From Parasedimentitalea denitrificans (GTDB lineage: Bacteria; Pseudomonadota; Alphaproteobacteria; Rhodobacterales; Rhodobacteraceae): a stretch of 64,000 nt of DNA. Below are positions 16,915 to 26,997 of the stretch, piece after piece. Under the pieces are notes generated by a model. It did not search any database. It was not told the origin of the DNA and was given only the letters and a program-made list of their open reading frames with translations. The DNA is taken from positions 1 to 64,000 of the forward strand of contig NZ_QHLQ01000007.1 in the NCBI RefSeq assembly GCF_011813015.1, read 5' to 3'. The position numbers and the translations under genes are program-made. How positions within the stretch are numbered: the stretch's first letter is position 1; the number at the start of each line of letters is the position of its first letter.

Positions 16915-18080
16915 GCCTTGCCCTCCTTTTTCTTCAGAAGGTCAAACAACCCACCGATGCCCTTGGGCGCAAACAATGTGACCCCAACAAACGACAGGCC
17001 CAGCAGCACCAGCCACCAGTCGACCCATCTAATGGTGTAGAACCCCAGCGGAATATCGGGGGCCTGACCACCGGTGAACCAGGTCGAAATCAGGCTGACA
17101 AAACCCGCGCCAATAACAGCGCCATACAGCCGCCCCCTGCCCCCGATGGCGACCCAGACTGCCAGATAGATTGATGCGATGGGCACAATTTCAGCCGGAT
17201 TGATGATACCTGCCTGCGGATAATACAGCGCCCCGGCAATGGCGGCGATGCAGGCCGTCAGGGTAAAGATAGCCAGTTTAAAACCTTCGACCGAATAGCC
17301 AAGGAACCGCACGCGGGTTTCATTGTCGCGGATGCCACGCAGGACCGAGCCTAACTTGCCCGACACTATCCATGCGGCCAATGAATACCCCAAACCCAAT
17401 GCCATGGCAGAGGCGAGAAAGAACCACATCGACACAATGGATTGTGGGGCCTCTACGCCGGGCAAATTCTGCAAACCGGACAAGCCGTTGTTGCCACGCA
17501 AGCCGCTGTCGTTCTGGAACAGATACAGCGCCAGTGCCAACGTCATGGCTTGGGTCAGGATCGACAAGTAGACGCCAGTGACCCGGCTGCGAAAGGCAAG
17601 CCAGCCAAAGACCAGCGCCAGAATTCCCGGCAGCAAAACAACCAGCAGCAATTGCAGGCCCAAACTGTCGGCAAAGGTCCAGATCAGCGGAAACTCATTG
17701 CTGCCAACCACCCCAAAGATCTGACTTCCGATGCTGTCGATCACTTCACTCCCAGTTGGCGGAATCTGACCTTGCATCAATGCCTCGGTCACGATCAGCC
17801 GGGTGCGTTCATACATTAGCCACATGCCGATCATGTAGCCGCCCAGCCCAAAGAAGGCGAAATGCCCAAGGCTAAGAATTCCGGCAAACCCCCAGACCAG
17901 ATCCATGGCGACCGCAATCAGACACAGGCAGAGCGTTTTACCCAACGTCTTGATAAAGCTGGTAGAAATCACCCCGATGCCAAACCCCTCGGACAGGATA
18001 GTCACGATGATGGTAAAACTCGCCAGTGCCAGCAAGAAAACAAGCACCGATGGGTTCTTTGCGATAAAGGATGTCCGCAT
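16911..18080 (-). CDS. urtC: Urea ABC transporter permease UrtC
   Basis: A 389-residue LivM-like inner-membrane permease with about eight to ten hydrophobic segments. It includes the Urt/Liv-type motif LVWGFAGILSLGHFAFFGLGGY and, later, GGRGRLYGAVIGAGFVSLI. It starts three bases after the urtB stop and overlaps urtD by four bases. Partner of UrtB in the transport channel. Confidence 0.93.
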   Translation of the reverse strand: MRTSFIAKNPSVLVFLLALASFTIIVTILSEGFGIGVISTSFIKTLGKTLCLCLIAVAMDLVWGFAGILSLGHFAFFGLGGYMIGMWLMYERTRLIVTEALMQGQIPPTGSEVIDSIGSQIFGVVGSNEFPLIWTFADSLGLQLLLVVLLPGILALVFGWLAFRSRVTGVYLSILTQAMTLALALYLFQNDSGLRGNNGLSGLQNLPGVEAPQSIVSMWFFLASAMALGLGYSLAAWIVSGKLGSVLRGIRDNETRVRFLGYSVEGFKLAIFTLTACIAAIAGALYYPQAGIINPAEIVPIASIYLAVWVAIGGRGRLYGAVIGAGFVSLISTWFTGGQAPDIPLGFYTIRWVDWWLVLLGLSFVGVTLFAPKGIGGLFDLLKKKEGKA

Positions 18081-18083
18081 AGG

Positions 18084-20039
18084 TTAATCTCCTGCCGCAC
18101 GACCCTTGAGCGCGATAATGCCCCGGGGTCTGAACTGGATGAAAATGATGATGAAGATGATCATGTAGGTCTGCGCGGCCAGAGTGTTGGACGGGTTGCC
18201 CCACTCGATGCCTTTTTGCAGAAAGCCGATCATTGTGGCCCCGGCCAGCGCACCCCAAATGTTGCCAACGCCGCCGACAACCACAGTCATGAAACTTTGC
18301 ACAATGTAGTCATTGCCCATTTCCGAAGTGACCTTGGCGAACAGCCCAATGGCAACACCTGCGACCCCCGCAATGCCCGAGCCCAGTCCAAAGGTCAGCA
18401 TATTGACGCGCTCGGGGTTGATGCCCATCGACGCAGCCATCCGTGGGTTCTGAGTGACCGTGCGGGTTTCCAGTCCCAACCGGGTGCGTTTAATGATAAA
18501 CAGGAACACGCCCAGAAAAATCAACGCGAGGATGAAGATCGCAATGCGAATAAAACTGATCGACACCACGTCGTTCATAACCCAGGCCCCATCCAGCCAA
18601 CCCGGCGCTGTCAGTGGTCGCGCCTGCGTGCCAAAAATGTTCTTGGCCAGCTGTTGCAGTGCGATTGAGATGCCAAATGTGGCCAACAGCGTTTCCAGTG
18701 GGCGGTTGTACAGGTAGCGGATCACCAATCGCTCCATCACGACACCGGCGGCAAAGGTCACCGCAAAAGCCAGCGGCAGCGCCACAAGGATGGAAACCGT
18801 ATGGTTTGGAATGACTTGCTGTACCACGTAGCCGGTATAGGCTCCCATCATGATGAACTCGCCGTGAGCCATGTTGATCACGCCCATCACACCAAAGGTG
18901 ATGGCCAAACCGATGGCAGCGAGGAAGTAGATTGATGCCAGAGAGATCGCATCAAGCGTCAGATCCAGCGTCTGGTTCATACCGACATTCAAGTCTATTT
19001 TGGACAAGGCCGCCTGCGCAGCATCGGTCACTACGACGGAAGTCTCCGCGAAGGTTTCATAAAACGTATAGCCCAGCAGTTTTTTGGCGATGTCTTCTTC
19101 ACCAATAAAGGCGGGCACCAATGACTGTTCCGCCAACCGGTCATAGGCCTGCCGACGGATTTCAGGATCGGACAGTTGCGCAACCGAAATTTTGGCAACC
19201 TGACCGCCGTCGATATGCGCTACCAGCGCCGCGCGGATGTCTTCGGTTGAGGTGGCAGGCGGTGCAAGTTTTCTGGCAACCAAGAGGTCATAGGCCGCAG
19301 GCATGCTCAGATCTTCGCTGCCGGGTTTGATGACGCGCGCGATGTTTTCATCTGTCGGCAAGTCACCAGAAGTGATGTTCATAGAGGTGACCACCAGTGG
19401 ATTGAGCGTTGCCCGCACATCCACGCCAAGATCACCTTCGAAGGATTGGATCGCTGCGACACGGGTGGCCGTATCGGGATCGAAGGAAATGGTCAGCAGA
19501 CGTTCCAGTCGGGATTTGTGCGCCTTAAGGTCGGCGTCCTGCTCATTATCAATCGAGAGCCGTAGCGGGGCCAAATGCTCGGCAGTAGGGGCGCGTTCCA
19601 TCGCCTGAAGGGCCTCAGCCCGTTTGGCGGGATCTGGGTCGGACAGTTGGAACAGAACCAGGGCAGTGGCGATCAAAGCACGCACCCCGCTGTTGGGTTT
19701 CAACTGTTTCAGATCTTTCTTGGTGAATTCACCAACGCTTTCGCCGCTGTCGGGGTCGGTCAGTTTATACTGCCGCTTGGCTACTTCGGTGCCAAAGAAA
19801 AACAACCCATCGGAGCGACGCTGCCAGACCTGTTTGTTGCCCCAGGCCTCTAGAAAGCCCTGCGCTTGTGACAGGTTGCTGGCTGCGATCTCCTCAATGA
19901 CTGGTCCAATCGTCTTGCGCGACGATTTTTCAACCAGATTTTTATTCTGTTGCAGGATCTCCTGCAACGTCAGGTCCAGGGCAAGCCCTGCCTGGCCCCA
20001 GCACATCAGTGCCAGGCAAGCAATTAGTATTCGTATCAT
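18084..20039 (-). CDS. urtB: Urea ABC transporter permease UrtB with N-terminal periplasmic domain
   Basis: A 651-residue protein. Residues 1-22 look like a Sec signal (MIRILIACLALMCWGQAGLA). A soluble region of about 340 residues rich in short helices follows. The C-terminal 290 residues are the LivH-like permease (ITFGVMGVINMAHGEFIMMGAYTGYV). Proteobacterial UrtB proteins often have such an N-terminal extension, which cyanobacterial ones lack; its role is unknown. ATG 20039 is preferred over TTG 20060. The gap to urtA is 62 bases and holds a hairpin. Confidence 0.92.
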   Translation of the reverse strand: MIRILIACLALMCWGQAGLALDLTLQEILQQNKNLVEKSSRKTIGPVIEEIAASNLSQAQGFLEAWGNKQVWQRRSDGLFFFGTEVAKRQYKLTDPDSGESVGEFTKKDLKQLKPNSGVRALIATALVLFQLSDPDPAKRAEALQAMERAPTAEHLAPLRLSIDNEQDADLKAHKSRLERLLTISFDPDTATRVAAIQSFEGDLGVDVRATLNPLVVTSMNITSGDLPTDENIARVIKPGSEDLSMPAAYDLLVARKLAPPATSTEDIRAALVAHIDGGQVAKISVAQLSDPEIRRQAYDRLAEQSLVPAFIGEEDIAKKLLGYTFYETFAETSVVVTDAAQAALSKIDLNVGMNQTLDLTLDAISLASIYFLAAIGLAITFGVMGVINMAHGEFIMMGAYTGYVVQQVIPNHTVSILVALPLAFAVTFAAGVVMERLVIRYLYNRPLETLLATFGISIALQQLAKNIFGTQARPLTAPGWLDGAWVMNDVVSISFIRIAIFILALIFLGVFLFIIKRTRLGLETRTVTQNPRMAASMGINPERVNMLTFGLGSGIAGVAGVAIGLFAKVTSEMGNDYIVQSFMTVVVGGVGNIWGALAGATMIGFLQKGIEWGNPSNTLAAQTYMIIFIIIFIQFRPRGIIALKGRAAGD

Positions 20040-20062
20040 GGTAATTTGTCCGCCCAGCAAGG

Positions 20063-20086
20063 GACGAGAGCCAACAGGCTCTCGTC
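20063..20086 (-). repeat. Hairpin between urtA and urtB
   Basis: GACGAGAGCC (20063-20072) and GGCTCTCGTC (20077-20086) form a 10-bp perfect stem with a four-base loop, just after the urtA stop. There is no T-run. As an intercistronic stem-loop it could attenuate or stabilise the transcript so that binding protein UrtA exceeds the membrane parts. Confidence 0.6.
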
Positions 20087-20101
20087 ATATCTATCCGAAC
20101 T

Positions 20102-21379
20102 TTAGTAGTTCGACAGCGTCTGAACGCACGTCTGTGTTGTGGTGTTGTACATACCGCAACCCAGGTCTTTCCAATCAGATTTCAGAACCGAAGATTCCGG
20201 CAAGAAATCAGTCCAAGCATCGCCTGCAACCTCATCTGTCTGGCTGATGATGTCGAACTGGCCATCGTCTTGAATTTCGCCAATCAGAACCGGCTTGGAC
20301 AGGTGGTGGTTTGGCAACATCACCGCAGTACCACCGGTTAGGTTGCCGAATTCCTGACCGTACATCGCGGTACGGACAGCATCCACATCCGTGGTGTCAG
20401 CAGCCGTAGCGGCGTTCACCCACATGTTGAAGCCGATATAGTGTGCTTCCATCGGGTCATTGGTCACACGTTCTTCGCCCATGGTTTCTTTCCATTTGGC
20501 GACAAAGGCTTCGTTGACCTCGGTGTCTGCCGACTGGAAGTAATTCCAGGCTGCCAGGTGCCCAACGAGGTTGGAAGTATCCAGACCAGACAGTTCTTCT
20601 TCACCAACAGAGAAGGCAACAACAGGGATATCGTCAGCCGAGATGCCAGCTGCTGCCAGTTCTTTGTAGAAGCCGATGTTTGCGTCGCCATTGATGGTTG
20701 AGATCACGCCGACTTTTTTGCCGTCGGCCCCCAGTGCTACAACGTCTGCAACAATTTTAGACCAGTCCGAATGACCAAAGGGTGTGTAGTTGACAAAGAT
20801 GTCGCCGTCGGAAACGCCTTTTCCCTGCAGATAGGCCTCAAGAATGTTGTTGGTTGTGCGGGGATAGACATAGTCCGTACCCAGCAGTGCAAACTTTTCT
20901 ACGCCCAATTCTTCGAGGAAGTAATCGGTGGCTGGGATCGCCTGTTGGTTTGGCGCGGCACCAGTGTAAAAGACGTTCTTCGAGCTTTCTTCGCCTTCGT
21001 ACTGAACTGGGTAGAACAGCAGGCCGTTCAGCTCTTCAATCACCGGTAGAACCGATTTACGGGACACAGAAGTCCAGTTGCCAAAGATCACGTCAACATC
21101 ATGTACAGAGATCAGTTCGCGCGCTTTTTCAGCAAACAGCGGCCAGTCCGACGCGGGGTCAACCACAACAGCTTCCAGTTGCTTGCCCAGCAAGCCACCT
21201 TTGGCATTTTGCTCGTCGATCAGCATTAACATGGTGTCTTTCAAGGTGGTTTCTGAAATGGCCATGGTGCCGGACAGCGAATGTAGAACGCCAACTTTGA
21301 TTGTGCCACCGGCAATTGACGCACCAGTCATGACGCTCAAAGCCAGTACGCTAGCCGCGGTTTTCTTTAGAAAGGTCAT
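20102..21379 (-). CDS. urtA: Urea ABC transporter substrate-binding protein UrtA
   Basis: A 425-residue periplasmic binding protein of the Liv/AmiC fold. An N-terminal Sec signal (MTFLKKTAASVLALSVMTGA) precedes the mature start GTIKVGVLHSLSGTMAISE, characteristic of UrtA. Other UrtA-like stretches are YEGEESSKNVFYTGAAPNQQ and DPMEAHYIGFNMW. First gene of urtABCDE and divergent from ureD, with a 346-base shared regulatory gap. It binds urea in the periplasm. Confidence 0.95.
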   Translation of the reverse strand: MTFLKKTAASVLALSVMTGASIAGGTIKVGVLHSLSGTMAISETTLKDTMLMLIDEQNAKGGLLGKQLEAVVVDPASDWPLFAEKARELISVHDVDVIFGNWTSVSRKSVLPVIEELNGLLFYPVQYEGEESSKNVFYTGAAPNQQAIPATDYFLEELGVEKFALLGTDYVYPRTTNNILEAYLQGKGVSDGDIFVNYTPFGHSDWSKIVADVVALGADGKKVGVISTINGDANIGFYKELAAAGISADDIPVVAFSVGEEELSGLDTSNLVGHLAAWNYFQSADTEVNEAFVAKWKETMGEERVTNDPMEAHYIGFNMWVNAATAADTTDVDAVRTAMYGQEFGNLTGGTAVMLPNHHLSKPVLIGEIQDDGQFDIISQTDEVAGDAWTDFLPESSVLKSDWKDLGCGMYNTTTQTCVQTLSNY

Positions 21380-21725
21380 CGTATCTCTCCAGACAGAGCG
21401 CGCAGGAGTACTTGCCTTTTACAGACGGCACTACTACGTCGACCCTGCAACGTTTGTTGCAAATCGTGTGGCGGCCGCATCGAGGTCCAATTCGTTTGGT
21501 CGTCACACACCTATTTTCACTGACATCACAAAGATGATTGCGCTCTCAGTGGCACCAGAGGTTCTGCTTGACCGGATGATTGGCAACTGCGGCACCCCTT
21601 AATTTCTGGGCAAAAATTACAAATGATCAATTTCTAGGCGAATAATTGCAGGTGCGCCCAATTATTACCCACCCGCCTTTTGTGCCCCGGCTTACACTGC
21701 CGGTTTTCTAGTTATCGCTACCTTG
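21380..21725. promoter_or_regulatory. Divergent control region between urtA and ureD
   Basis: No gene lies here. Two dyads stand out. TGCAAC-GTTT-GTTGCA at 21446-21461, about 70 bases upstream of urtA, resembles an NtrC-type half-site pair. AATAATTG and CAATTATT (21641-21648 and 21659-21666) are perfect 8-bp arms separated by ten bases, 60 bases before ureD. Two short direct copies, AATTTCTGGGC and AATTTCTAGGC (from 21602 and 21630), precede the second dyad. I found no convincing sigma54 -24/-12 pair. Nitrogen control is inferred from gene content. Confidence 0.45.
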
Positions 21726-22607
21726 ATGTGCTCCATATTCTGTCGAGAACAGGGTATCGAGGAAACCGACATCACCATTCGCCAGGACATAAACACTGCA
21801 ACATCAGAGGCTGCGCAACCCCGTGCCATTGGGGCTGTGCGGGTTGTCGGGCGTTTCAAAAGCGGCAAATCTTGCCTGGCAAATCTGCGCCAGTCTGGTG
21901 CGCTTAAACTACTGTTCCCAAGCAGGGCTTCCGGCCTTGAGGCCGTGATGATCAATACTGCGGGTGGTATAACCGGCGGTGACCGTTTCTCCATTTCGGC
22001 AGAGGCTGTAGGCAACTGTCACATGACACTGACCACCCAAGCCGCAGAACGGATATATCGCGCGCAACCAGGACAGACTGGTGGGATGGACACCCGCCTG
22101 CGTGTTGGCACCGGTGCGCGCCTGAACTGGATGCCGCAAGAAACCATTCTGTATAATCATTGTTCCTTCCAACGCCATCTCACCGCAAACTTGGCCAAAG
22201 ATGCCACCTTGCTGGTGGTCGAACCGCTGGTATTTGGCCGAATTGCCATGGGCGAAGTGCTAAATGACGCACGGTTCAATGATTGTATCGACATACGTCG
22301 CAATGGACAGCGTCTCTATTACGATTCGGTTCGGCTGCACGGGGACATCACAGCCAAACTGTCCCGCCCCGCCGTGGCCAATGGCGCAAATGCCATGGCC
22401 AACCTGATATTCACTGCTCCGGATGCAGGGCGTCACCTGACGTTCTTACGTGACGCCCTGCCTGACACCGGAGGTGTGTCGCTGATTGGCGATGACCTGC
22501 TGGTGTTACGTCTGCTCGCCAAAGACAGCTTTGTCCTACGCAAGTCCCTTTTACCCGTTCTTGACCGGCTCACTGACAACGGTCTGCCGCTGTGCTGGAG
22601 ACTCTGA
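21726..22607 (+). CDS. ureD: Urease accessory protein UreD
   Basis: A 293-residue UreD/UreH-type scaffold that binds the apo-urease and recruits UreF and UreG for nickel insertion. Typical motifs are [28 protein letters not shown] and [12 protein letters not shown]. It opens the urease operon; the stop is one base before ureA. ATG 21726 follows an in-frame TTG and has only a weak ribosome site. Confidence 0.93.
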   Translation: MCSIFCREQGIEETDITIRQDINTATSEAAQPRAIGAVRVVGRFKSGKSCLANLRQSGALKLLFPSRASGLEAVMINTAGGITGGDRFSISAEAVGNCHMTLTTQAAERIYRAQPGQTGGMDTRLRVGTGARLNWMPQETILYNHCSFQRHLTANLAKDATLLVVEPLVFGRIAMGEVLNDARFNDCIDIRRNGQRLYYDSVRLHGDITAKLSRPAVANGANAMANLIFTAPDAGRHLTFLRDALPDTGGVSLIGDDLLVLRLLAKDSFVLRKSLLPVLDRLTDNGLPLCWRL

Positions 22608-22608
22608 T

Positions 22609-22911
<303 letters not shown>

Positions 22912-22921
22912 GGACATCCCG

Positions 22922-23092
22922 ATGAAAACTCTGATATTTCTACCGTTGATCGCTTTTGCCTCCCCTGCCCTGGCCCACAGTGGCGCCCATATCCACCCGC
23001 ATGAAGCCAGCAGCTGGTTGCCGGTTGTGCTGGGCCTGACCGCCATCGCTGGCGCCACAGCGCTAGCCTATGCGCGCAGCAGCCGCAAATGA
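22922..23092 (+). CDS. Small histidine-rich membrane protein between ureA and ureB
   Basis: A 56-residue protein starting at ATG 22922 behind AAGGAC. It has a cleavable signal or first helix ([18 protein letters not shown]), then a short histidine-rich stretch ([10 protein letters not shown]), then one transmembrane helix ([18 protein letters not shown]) and a basic tail ARSSRK. The tail predicts a cytoplasmic C-terminus, leaving the histidines in the periplasm. The stop overlaps the ureB start (ATGA). Not a standard urease subunit. Nickel binding is an inference from the histidines and the location; it could also be a shortened relative of HupE/UreJ permeases. Confidence 0.75.
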   Translation: MKTLIFLPLIAFASPALAHSGAHIHPHEASSWLPVVLGLTAIAGATALAYARSSRK

Positions 23093-23394
23093 TCCCCGGA
23101 GAGTTGTTTCCAGCCGCGGGCGATATGGTACTGAACGACGGAACCAAGGCGGTGACGCTGATGGTTGCCAATACCGGCGATCGTCCGGTGCAGGTTGGCA
23201 GCCATTACCATTTTGCCGAAAGCAACCCGGCACTTGAGTTCGACCGGACCGTGGCACATGGCCTGCGGCTCGACATTGCCGCCGGAACAGCGGTGCGGTT
23301 CGAGCCGGGACAACGGCGCGAGGTGAACCTGATCCCTATTTCCGGGGACCGGCGGATCTATGGGTTCAATCAAAAAGTGATGGGGAACCTGTAA
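23089..23394 (+). CDS. ureB: Urease subunit beta
   Basis: A 101-residue structural subunit: [35 protein letters not shown] and [17 protein letters not shown] are classic UreB motifs. The start is the ATGA shared with the preceding small gene, implying translational coupling. A 78-base gap precedes ureC. Confidence 0.97.
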   Translation: MIPGELFPAAGDMVLNDGTKAVTLMVANTGDRPVQVGSHYHFAESNPALEFDRTVAHGLRLDIAAGTAVRFEPGQRREVNLIPISGDRRIYGFNQKVMGNL

Positions 23395-23472
23395 CTTACC
23401 GTCATTATCAGCCGAACCATCCTCAAAAAATCCGCAAGACACCACCGTATCCGACGCATTGGAGGCCACAAG

Positions 23473-25182
23473 ATGCCAGCCACAATCAAACGCTCCAACT
23501 ATGCTGCAATGTATGGCCCCACTACGGGCGACCGTCTGCGTCTGGCCGATACCGATCTGATTATCGAGGTCGAGAGCGATCTGACCACCTATGGCGAAGA
23601 AGTCAAATTCGGTGGTGGCAAAGTGATCCGCGACGGAATGGGCCAATCACAAGTCACTCGCGCTGATGGGGCGGTGGATACGGTCATCACCAACGCGCTG
23701 ATTATTGATCACTCAGGTATCTTCAAGGCTGATGTGGGTCTGAAGAACGGGCGCATTGCCAAACTGGGTAAAGCTGGCAACCCCGACACCCAACCCGGCG
23801 TAGATATCATCATCGGGCCGGGCACTGAGGTCATCGCCGGCGAAGGCAAGATCCTAACGGCGGGTGGGTTCGACAGCCATATCCATTTCATCTGCCCCCA
23901 ACAAATCGAAGACGCGCTGCATTCGGGACTGACCACCATGCTGGGCGGCGGCACCGGCCCGGCGCATGGCACCTTGGCCACCACCTGCACCCCCGGCCCC
24001 TGGCATATCGGGCGCATGTTGCAGTCGGCCGATGCCTTTCCAATGAACCTGGCTTTTGCCGGTAAGGGCAACGCCAGCCTGCCCTTTGCTCTGGAAGAAC
24101 AGGTGAAAGGCGGCGCTTGTGCGCTGAAACTGCACGAGGACTGGGGCACCACCCCTGCGACCATCGATTGTTGCCTTGGTGTCGCCGACGCCATGGACGT
24201 TCAGGTGATGATCCACACAGACACACTGAATGAGTCCGGCTTTGTCGAACACACTGTCAACGCCATGAAGGGCCGCACTATTCACGCCTTCCACACCGAA
24301 GGTGCCGGCGGCGGTCACGCGCCGGACATTATCAAGATCTGTGGCGAAGAGCATGTTCTGCCCTCCTCCACCAATCCAACGCGGCCCTTTACGGTCAACA
24401 CACTAGAAGAGCATCTGGATATGCTGATGGTCTGTCACCATCTGGACAAATCCATCCCCGAAGATGTCGCCTTTGCCGAAAGCCGCATCCGCCGCGAGAC
24501 CATTGCCGCCGAGGATATTCTGCACGACATGGGCGCTTTCTCAATCATAGCATCCGACAGCCAGGCCATGGGCCGCGTCGGCGAGGTGCTGATCCGAACT
24601 TGGCAGACCGCCGACAAGATGAAAAAACAGCGCGGGCGTCTGGCCGAAGAGACCGGCGAAAACGATAACTTTCGGGTGCGGCGCTACATTGCCAAATACA
24701 CCATTAACCCTGCCATTGCCCACGGCATTAGTCATGAAATCGGCAGCATAACCGAAGGCAAGCGCGCCGATCTGGTGTTGTGGGACCCGGCGTTTTTTGG
24801 GGTGAAACCCGAGATGGTTCTGATGTCGGGCAGCATTGTCTGCGCCCAGATGGGCGACCCAAATGCCTCGATCCCAACACCGCAACCTGTCTACACCCGC
24901 CCGATGTTTGGCGCCTACGGCCGCTCTCTGGAAAACAGTGCCGTCACCTTCGTATCCGAGGCCGCTCAGGCGGACGGTATTGGTGAAAAACTGGGTCTGG
25001 CCAAGCAAACCGTGGCGGTGCGCAACACCCGCAACATCGGCAAGTCGGACCTGATCCTAAACAATGCTACGCCCGAAATGGACGTGAACCCCGAAACCTA
25101 TGAAGTGCGCGCCGACGGTGAGCTTTTGACCTGCCAACCAGCTGAGGTCCTACCGATGGCCCAACGCTACTTCCTGTTTTAA
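23473..25182 (+). CDS. ureC: Urease subunit alpha (catalytic)
   Basis: A 569-residue amidohydrolase-fold catalytic subunit with a bi-nickel site that splits urea into ammonia and carbamate. Key regions are present: [14 protein letters not shown] with nickel-ligand histidines, [15 protein letters not shown] with the lysine that is carbamylated, [13 protein letters not shown], and the mobile-flap region [13 protein letters not shown] with the active-site histidine. Length matches the family. ATG 23473 follows GGAGG (GGAGGCCACAAG). Confidence 0.98.
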   Translation: MPATIKRSNYAAMYGPTTGDRLRLADTDLIIEVESDLTTYGEEVKFGGGKVIRDGMGQSQVTRADGAVDTVITNALIIDHSGIFKADVGLKNGRIAKLGKAGNPDTQPGVDIIIGPGTEVIAGEGKILTAGGFDSHIHFICPQQIEDALHSGLTTMLGGGTGPAHGTLATTCTPGPWHIGRMLQSADAFPMNLAFAGKGNASLPFALEEQVKGGACALKLHEDWGTTPATIDCCLGVADAMDVQVMIHTDTLNESGFVEHTVNAMKGRTIHAFHTEGAGGGHAPDIIKICGEEHVLPSSTNPTRPFTVNTLEEHLDMLMVCHHLDKSIPEDVAFAESRIRRETIAAEDILHDMGAFSIIASDSQAMGRVGEVLIRTWQTADKMKKQRGRLAEETGENDNFRVRRYIAKYTINPAIAHGISHEIGSITEGKRADLVLWDPAFFGVKPEMVLMSGSIVCAQMGDPNASIPTPQPVYTRPMFGAYGRSLENSAVTFVSEAAQADGIGEKLGLAKQTVAVRNTRNIGKSDLILNNATPEMDVNPETYEVRADGELLTCQPAEVLPMAQRYFLF

Positions 25183-25192
25183 GAGGTAAAAT

Positions 25193-25243
25193 ATGCAAAG
25201 AACTCATTACGATATCTGCCCTTCCCATAGGGCGCTGTCATGA
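25193..25243 (+). CDS. 16-codon leader ORF coupled to ureE
   Basis: An ATG at 25193, with AAGAGGT just upstream, encodes MQRTHYDICPSHRALS and stops at a TGA (25241-25243) that overlaps the ureE ATG. The ureE start itself has no clear ribosome site, so ureE may be translated by re-initiation after this peptide. The peptide has two His and one Cys. Whether it acts by sequence or only as a translational bridge is unknown. Confidence 0.5.
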   Translation: MQRTHYDICPSHRALS

Positions 25244-25695
25244 GCGCCCCGTCGATGGCCTGCCGTGCCTATCACAGCCATGCCCATGACACATCCCCGG
25301 TTGATCGGGTGGTGCTTGATTACGACGCCCGCTTTATGCGTCGTAAGGTACTAACCACTGAGGCGGGTCAAAAACTGCTGGTTGATCTCCCCCAAACCAC
25401 ATCTCTGGACCACAAGGGCGTGCTGCTGCTGGACGGTGGTGGCGAGATCGAAGTGGTCGCCGCATCGGAAAAGCTGTTGCAGGTCACCGGCAATGACATG
25501 ACCCAACTGGCTTGGCACATAGGCAACCGCCACACCCCGTGCCAGATCGAACCCACCCGCCTGCTGATCCAATGTGATCATGTGATTCACGACATGTTGA
25601 AACAACTGGGCGCTAACCTCAACGAAGTAATCGAGCCCTTTACCCCGGTAGGAGGCGCCTATGGTCACGGGCGCACTCATTCCCATGCCCACTGA
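25240..25695 (+). CDS. ureE: Urease accessory nickel chaperone UreE
   Basis: A 151-residue metallochaperone that delivers nickel to urease. The peptide-binding N-terminal domain includes VLDYDARFMRRKV; the metal-binding domain includes LAWHIGNRHTPCQIE and the conserved metal His in DHVIHDML. The C-terminus ends in histidines ([10 protein letters not shown]), as is usual for UreE, though the tail is short. It overlaps ureF by 35 bases. Confidence 0.93.
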   Translation: MSAPSMACRAYHSHAHDTSPVDRVVLDYDARFMRRKVLTTEAGQKLLVDLPQTTSLDHKGVLLLDGGGEIEVVAASEKLLQVTGNDMTQLAWHIGNRHTPCQIEPTRLLIQCDHVIHDMLKQLGANLNEVIEPFTPVGGAYGHGRTHSHAH

Positions 25696-26332
25696 TCCCG
25701 GTTTAACCCGAATTCAGCAGTGGCTGTCTCCGTCCTACCCGGTCGGGGCCTTCGCCTATTCGCACGGCCTTGAGACCGCAATCGAGACTGGTGCAATCCT
25801 CAACATTGATGACTTGCGGCTGTGGTTGACTGACCTGATAACAAATGGTGCCGGTTACAGTGATCCAATCCTGCTGGTCGCCGCCTATCGCAGTGAAGAC
25901 GCCGAAGCTTTGCAGGATATCGACCAACAGGCACGGGCCTTTGCCCCGTCCAATGAGCGTCTGGCCGAGACAGCTCTGCAAGGTGCTGCCTTTTGCCAGA
26001 CCACCTCGGCGATTTCAGACCATGACATTCCAGATTTAACTTATCCGGTTGGACTTGGCTATGCGGCGCGGCGGCACGGTCTACCGCTGGATGTGACCGT
26101 ACATATGTACCTTCATTCCTTTGTTTCCAACCTTGTCGCAGCCGCGCAGCGGTTGATGCCAGTCGGACAAGTCGAAGGACAGCGTAATCTGACAGATTTG
26201 GCGCCTTTGATTGCTCAGATAGCGCAAGACGCTCTGACATTGGATCTCACCGACCTCAGCGGCTCCTGCTTTCTGGCCGACATCGCATCCATGCAACACG
26301 AAATCCAATACTCAAGGACGTTTCGCTCATGA
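25661..26332 (+). CDS. ureF: Urease accessory protein UreF
   Basis: A 223-residue all-helical accessory protein that sits between UreD and UreG in the activation complex. Motifs: [22 protein letters not shown] and the C-terminal [20 protein letters not shown] 25661 is preceded by GTAGGAGGCGCCT, an excellent ribosome site, so the overlapping start within ureE is favoured over ATG 25688. Overlaps ureG by four bases. Confidence 0.93.
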   Translation: MVTGALIPMPTDPGLTRIQQWLSPSYPVGAFAYSHGLETAIETGAILNIDDLRLWLTDLITNGAGYSDPILLVAAYRSEDAEALQDIDQQARAFAPSNERLAETALQGAAFCQTTSAISDHDIPDLTYPVGLGYAARRHGLPLDVTVHMYLHSFVSNLVAAAQRLMPVGQVEGQRNLTDLAPLIAQIAQDALTLDLTDLSGSCFLADIASMQHEIQYSRTFRS

Positions 26333-26997
26333 GCACTTTTAATGGCCCCCTGCGGATAGGCATCGGTGGCCCAGTCGGCGCAGGCAAAACCACCCTGACC
26401 GCCGCCCTTGCGCGCGGTCTATCCAAAACCCACTCAATTGGGGTCATCACCAATGACATCTATACGCAGGAAGACGCTGAAGCGCTGATGCGGATGCAGG
26501 TGCTACCGCATGATCGCGTAATCGGTGTTGAAACCGGCGGCTGCCCACATACTGCCATTCGCGAAGATGCCTCGATCAACCTCGCCGCAATTTCCGAGAT
26601 GCAAAACCGGCATCCTGACCTTGAAATTGTCCTGATTGAAAGCGGCGGCGATAACCTGTCAGCCACCTTCAGCCCCGAACTGGCAGATGTTACCATCTAT
26701 ATCATCGACGTGGCCGCAGGTGAGGAAATCCCGCGAAAGGGCGGCCCGGCAATCACCCGTTCTGATCTACTGGTCATCAACAAAACCGATCTGGCCCCCT
26801 ACGTCGGGGCCTCACTCGAGGTCATGGAGAGGGATGCAAAGCGAATGCGCGGCGATGGGCCATTCTTCTTTGCCAGCCTGAAACACAACCAAGGTGTTGC
26901 GGACATTATCGCTCAACTTGCTGAGGTTGGTGGGTTTTCCACAGTGGTAAGTACGAACTCTCGCGATACTTTCTGTAAATCACCCAATTTCGGGTAG
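26329..26997 (+). CDS. ureG: Urease accessory GTPase UreG, with an atypical C-terminal tail
   Basis: A SIMIBI-class GTPase that drives nickel insertion. P-loop [19 protein letters not shown], metal-binding [36 protein letters not shown] and the NKTD guanine motif are intact. UreG proteins usually end near 'GG[LF]' at about 203-205 residues. Here GGF at about residue 203 is followed by about 20 unusual residues ([19 protein letters not shown]). The tail may come from a recombination junction with the accessory island that begins after this gene. The core is complete, so the protein should still function. Confidence 0.93.
   Translation: MSTFNGPLRIGIGGPVGAGKTTLTAALARGLSKTHSIGVITNDIYTQEDAEALMRMQVLPHDRVIGVETGGCPHTAIREDASINLAAISEMQNRHPDLEIVLIESGGDNLSATFSPELADVTIYIIDVAAGEEIPRKGGPAITRSDLLVINKTDLAPYVGASLEVMERDAKRMRGDGPFFFASLKHNQGVADIIAQLAEVGGFSTVVSTNSRDTFCKSPNFG

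Noticed and set aside
21380..21450. Sigma54 promoter for urtA
   Set aside because: No GG-N10-GC pair at the right spacing was found on the minus strand close to the urtA start.
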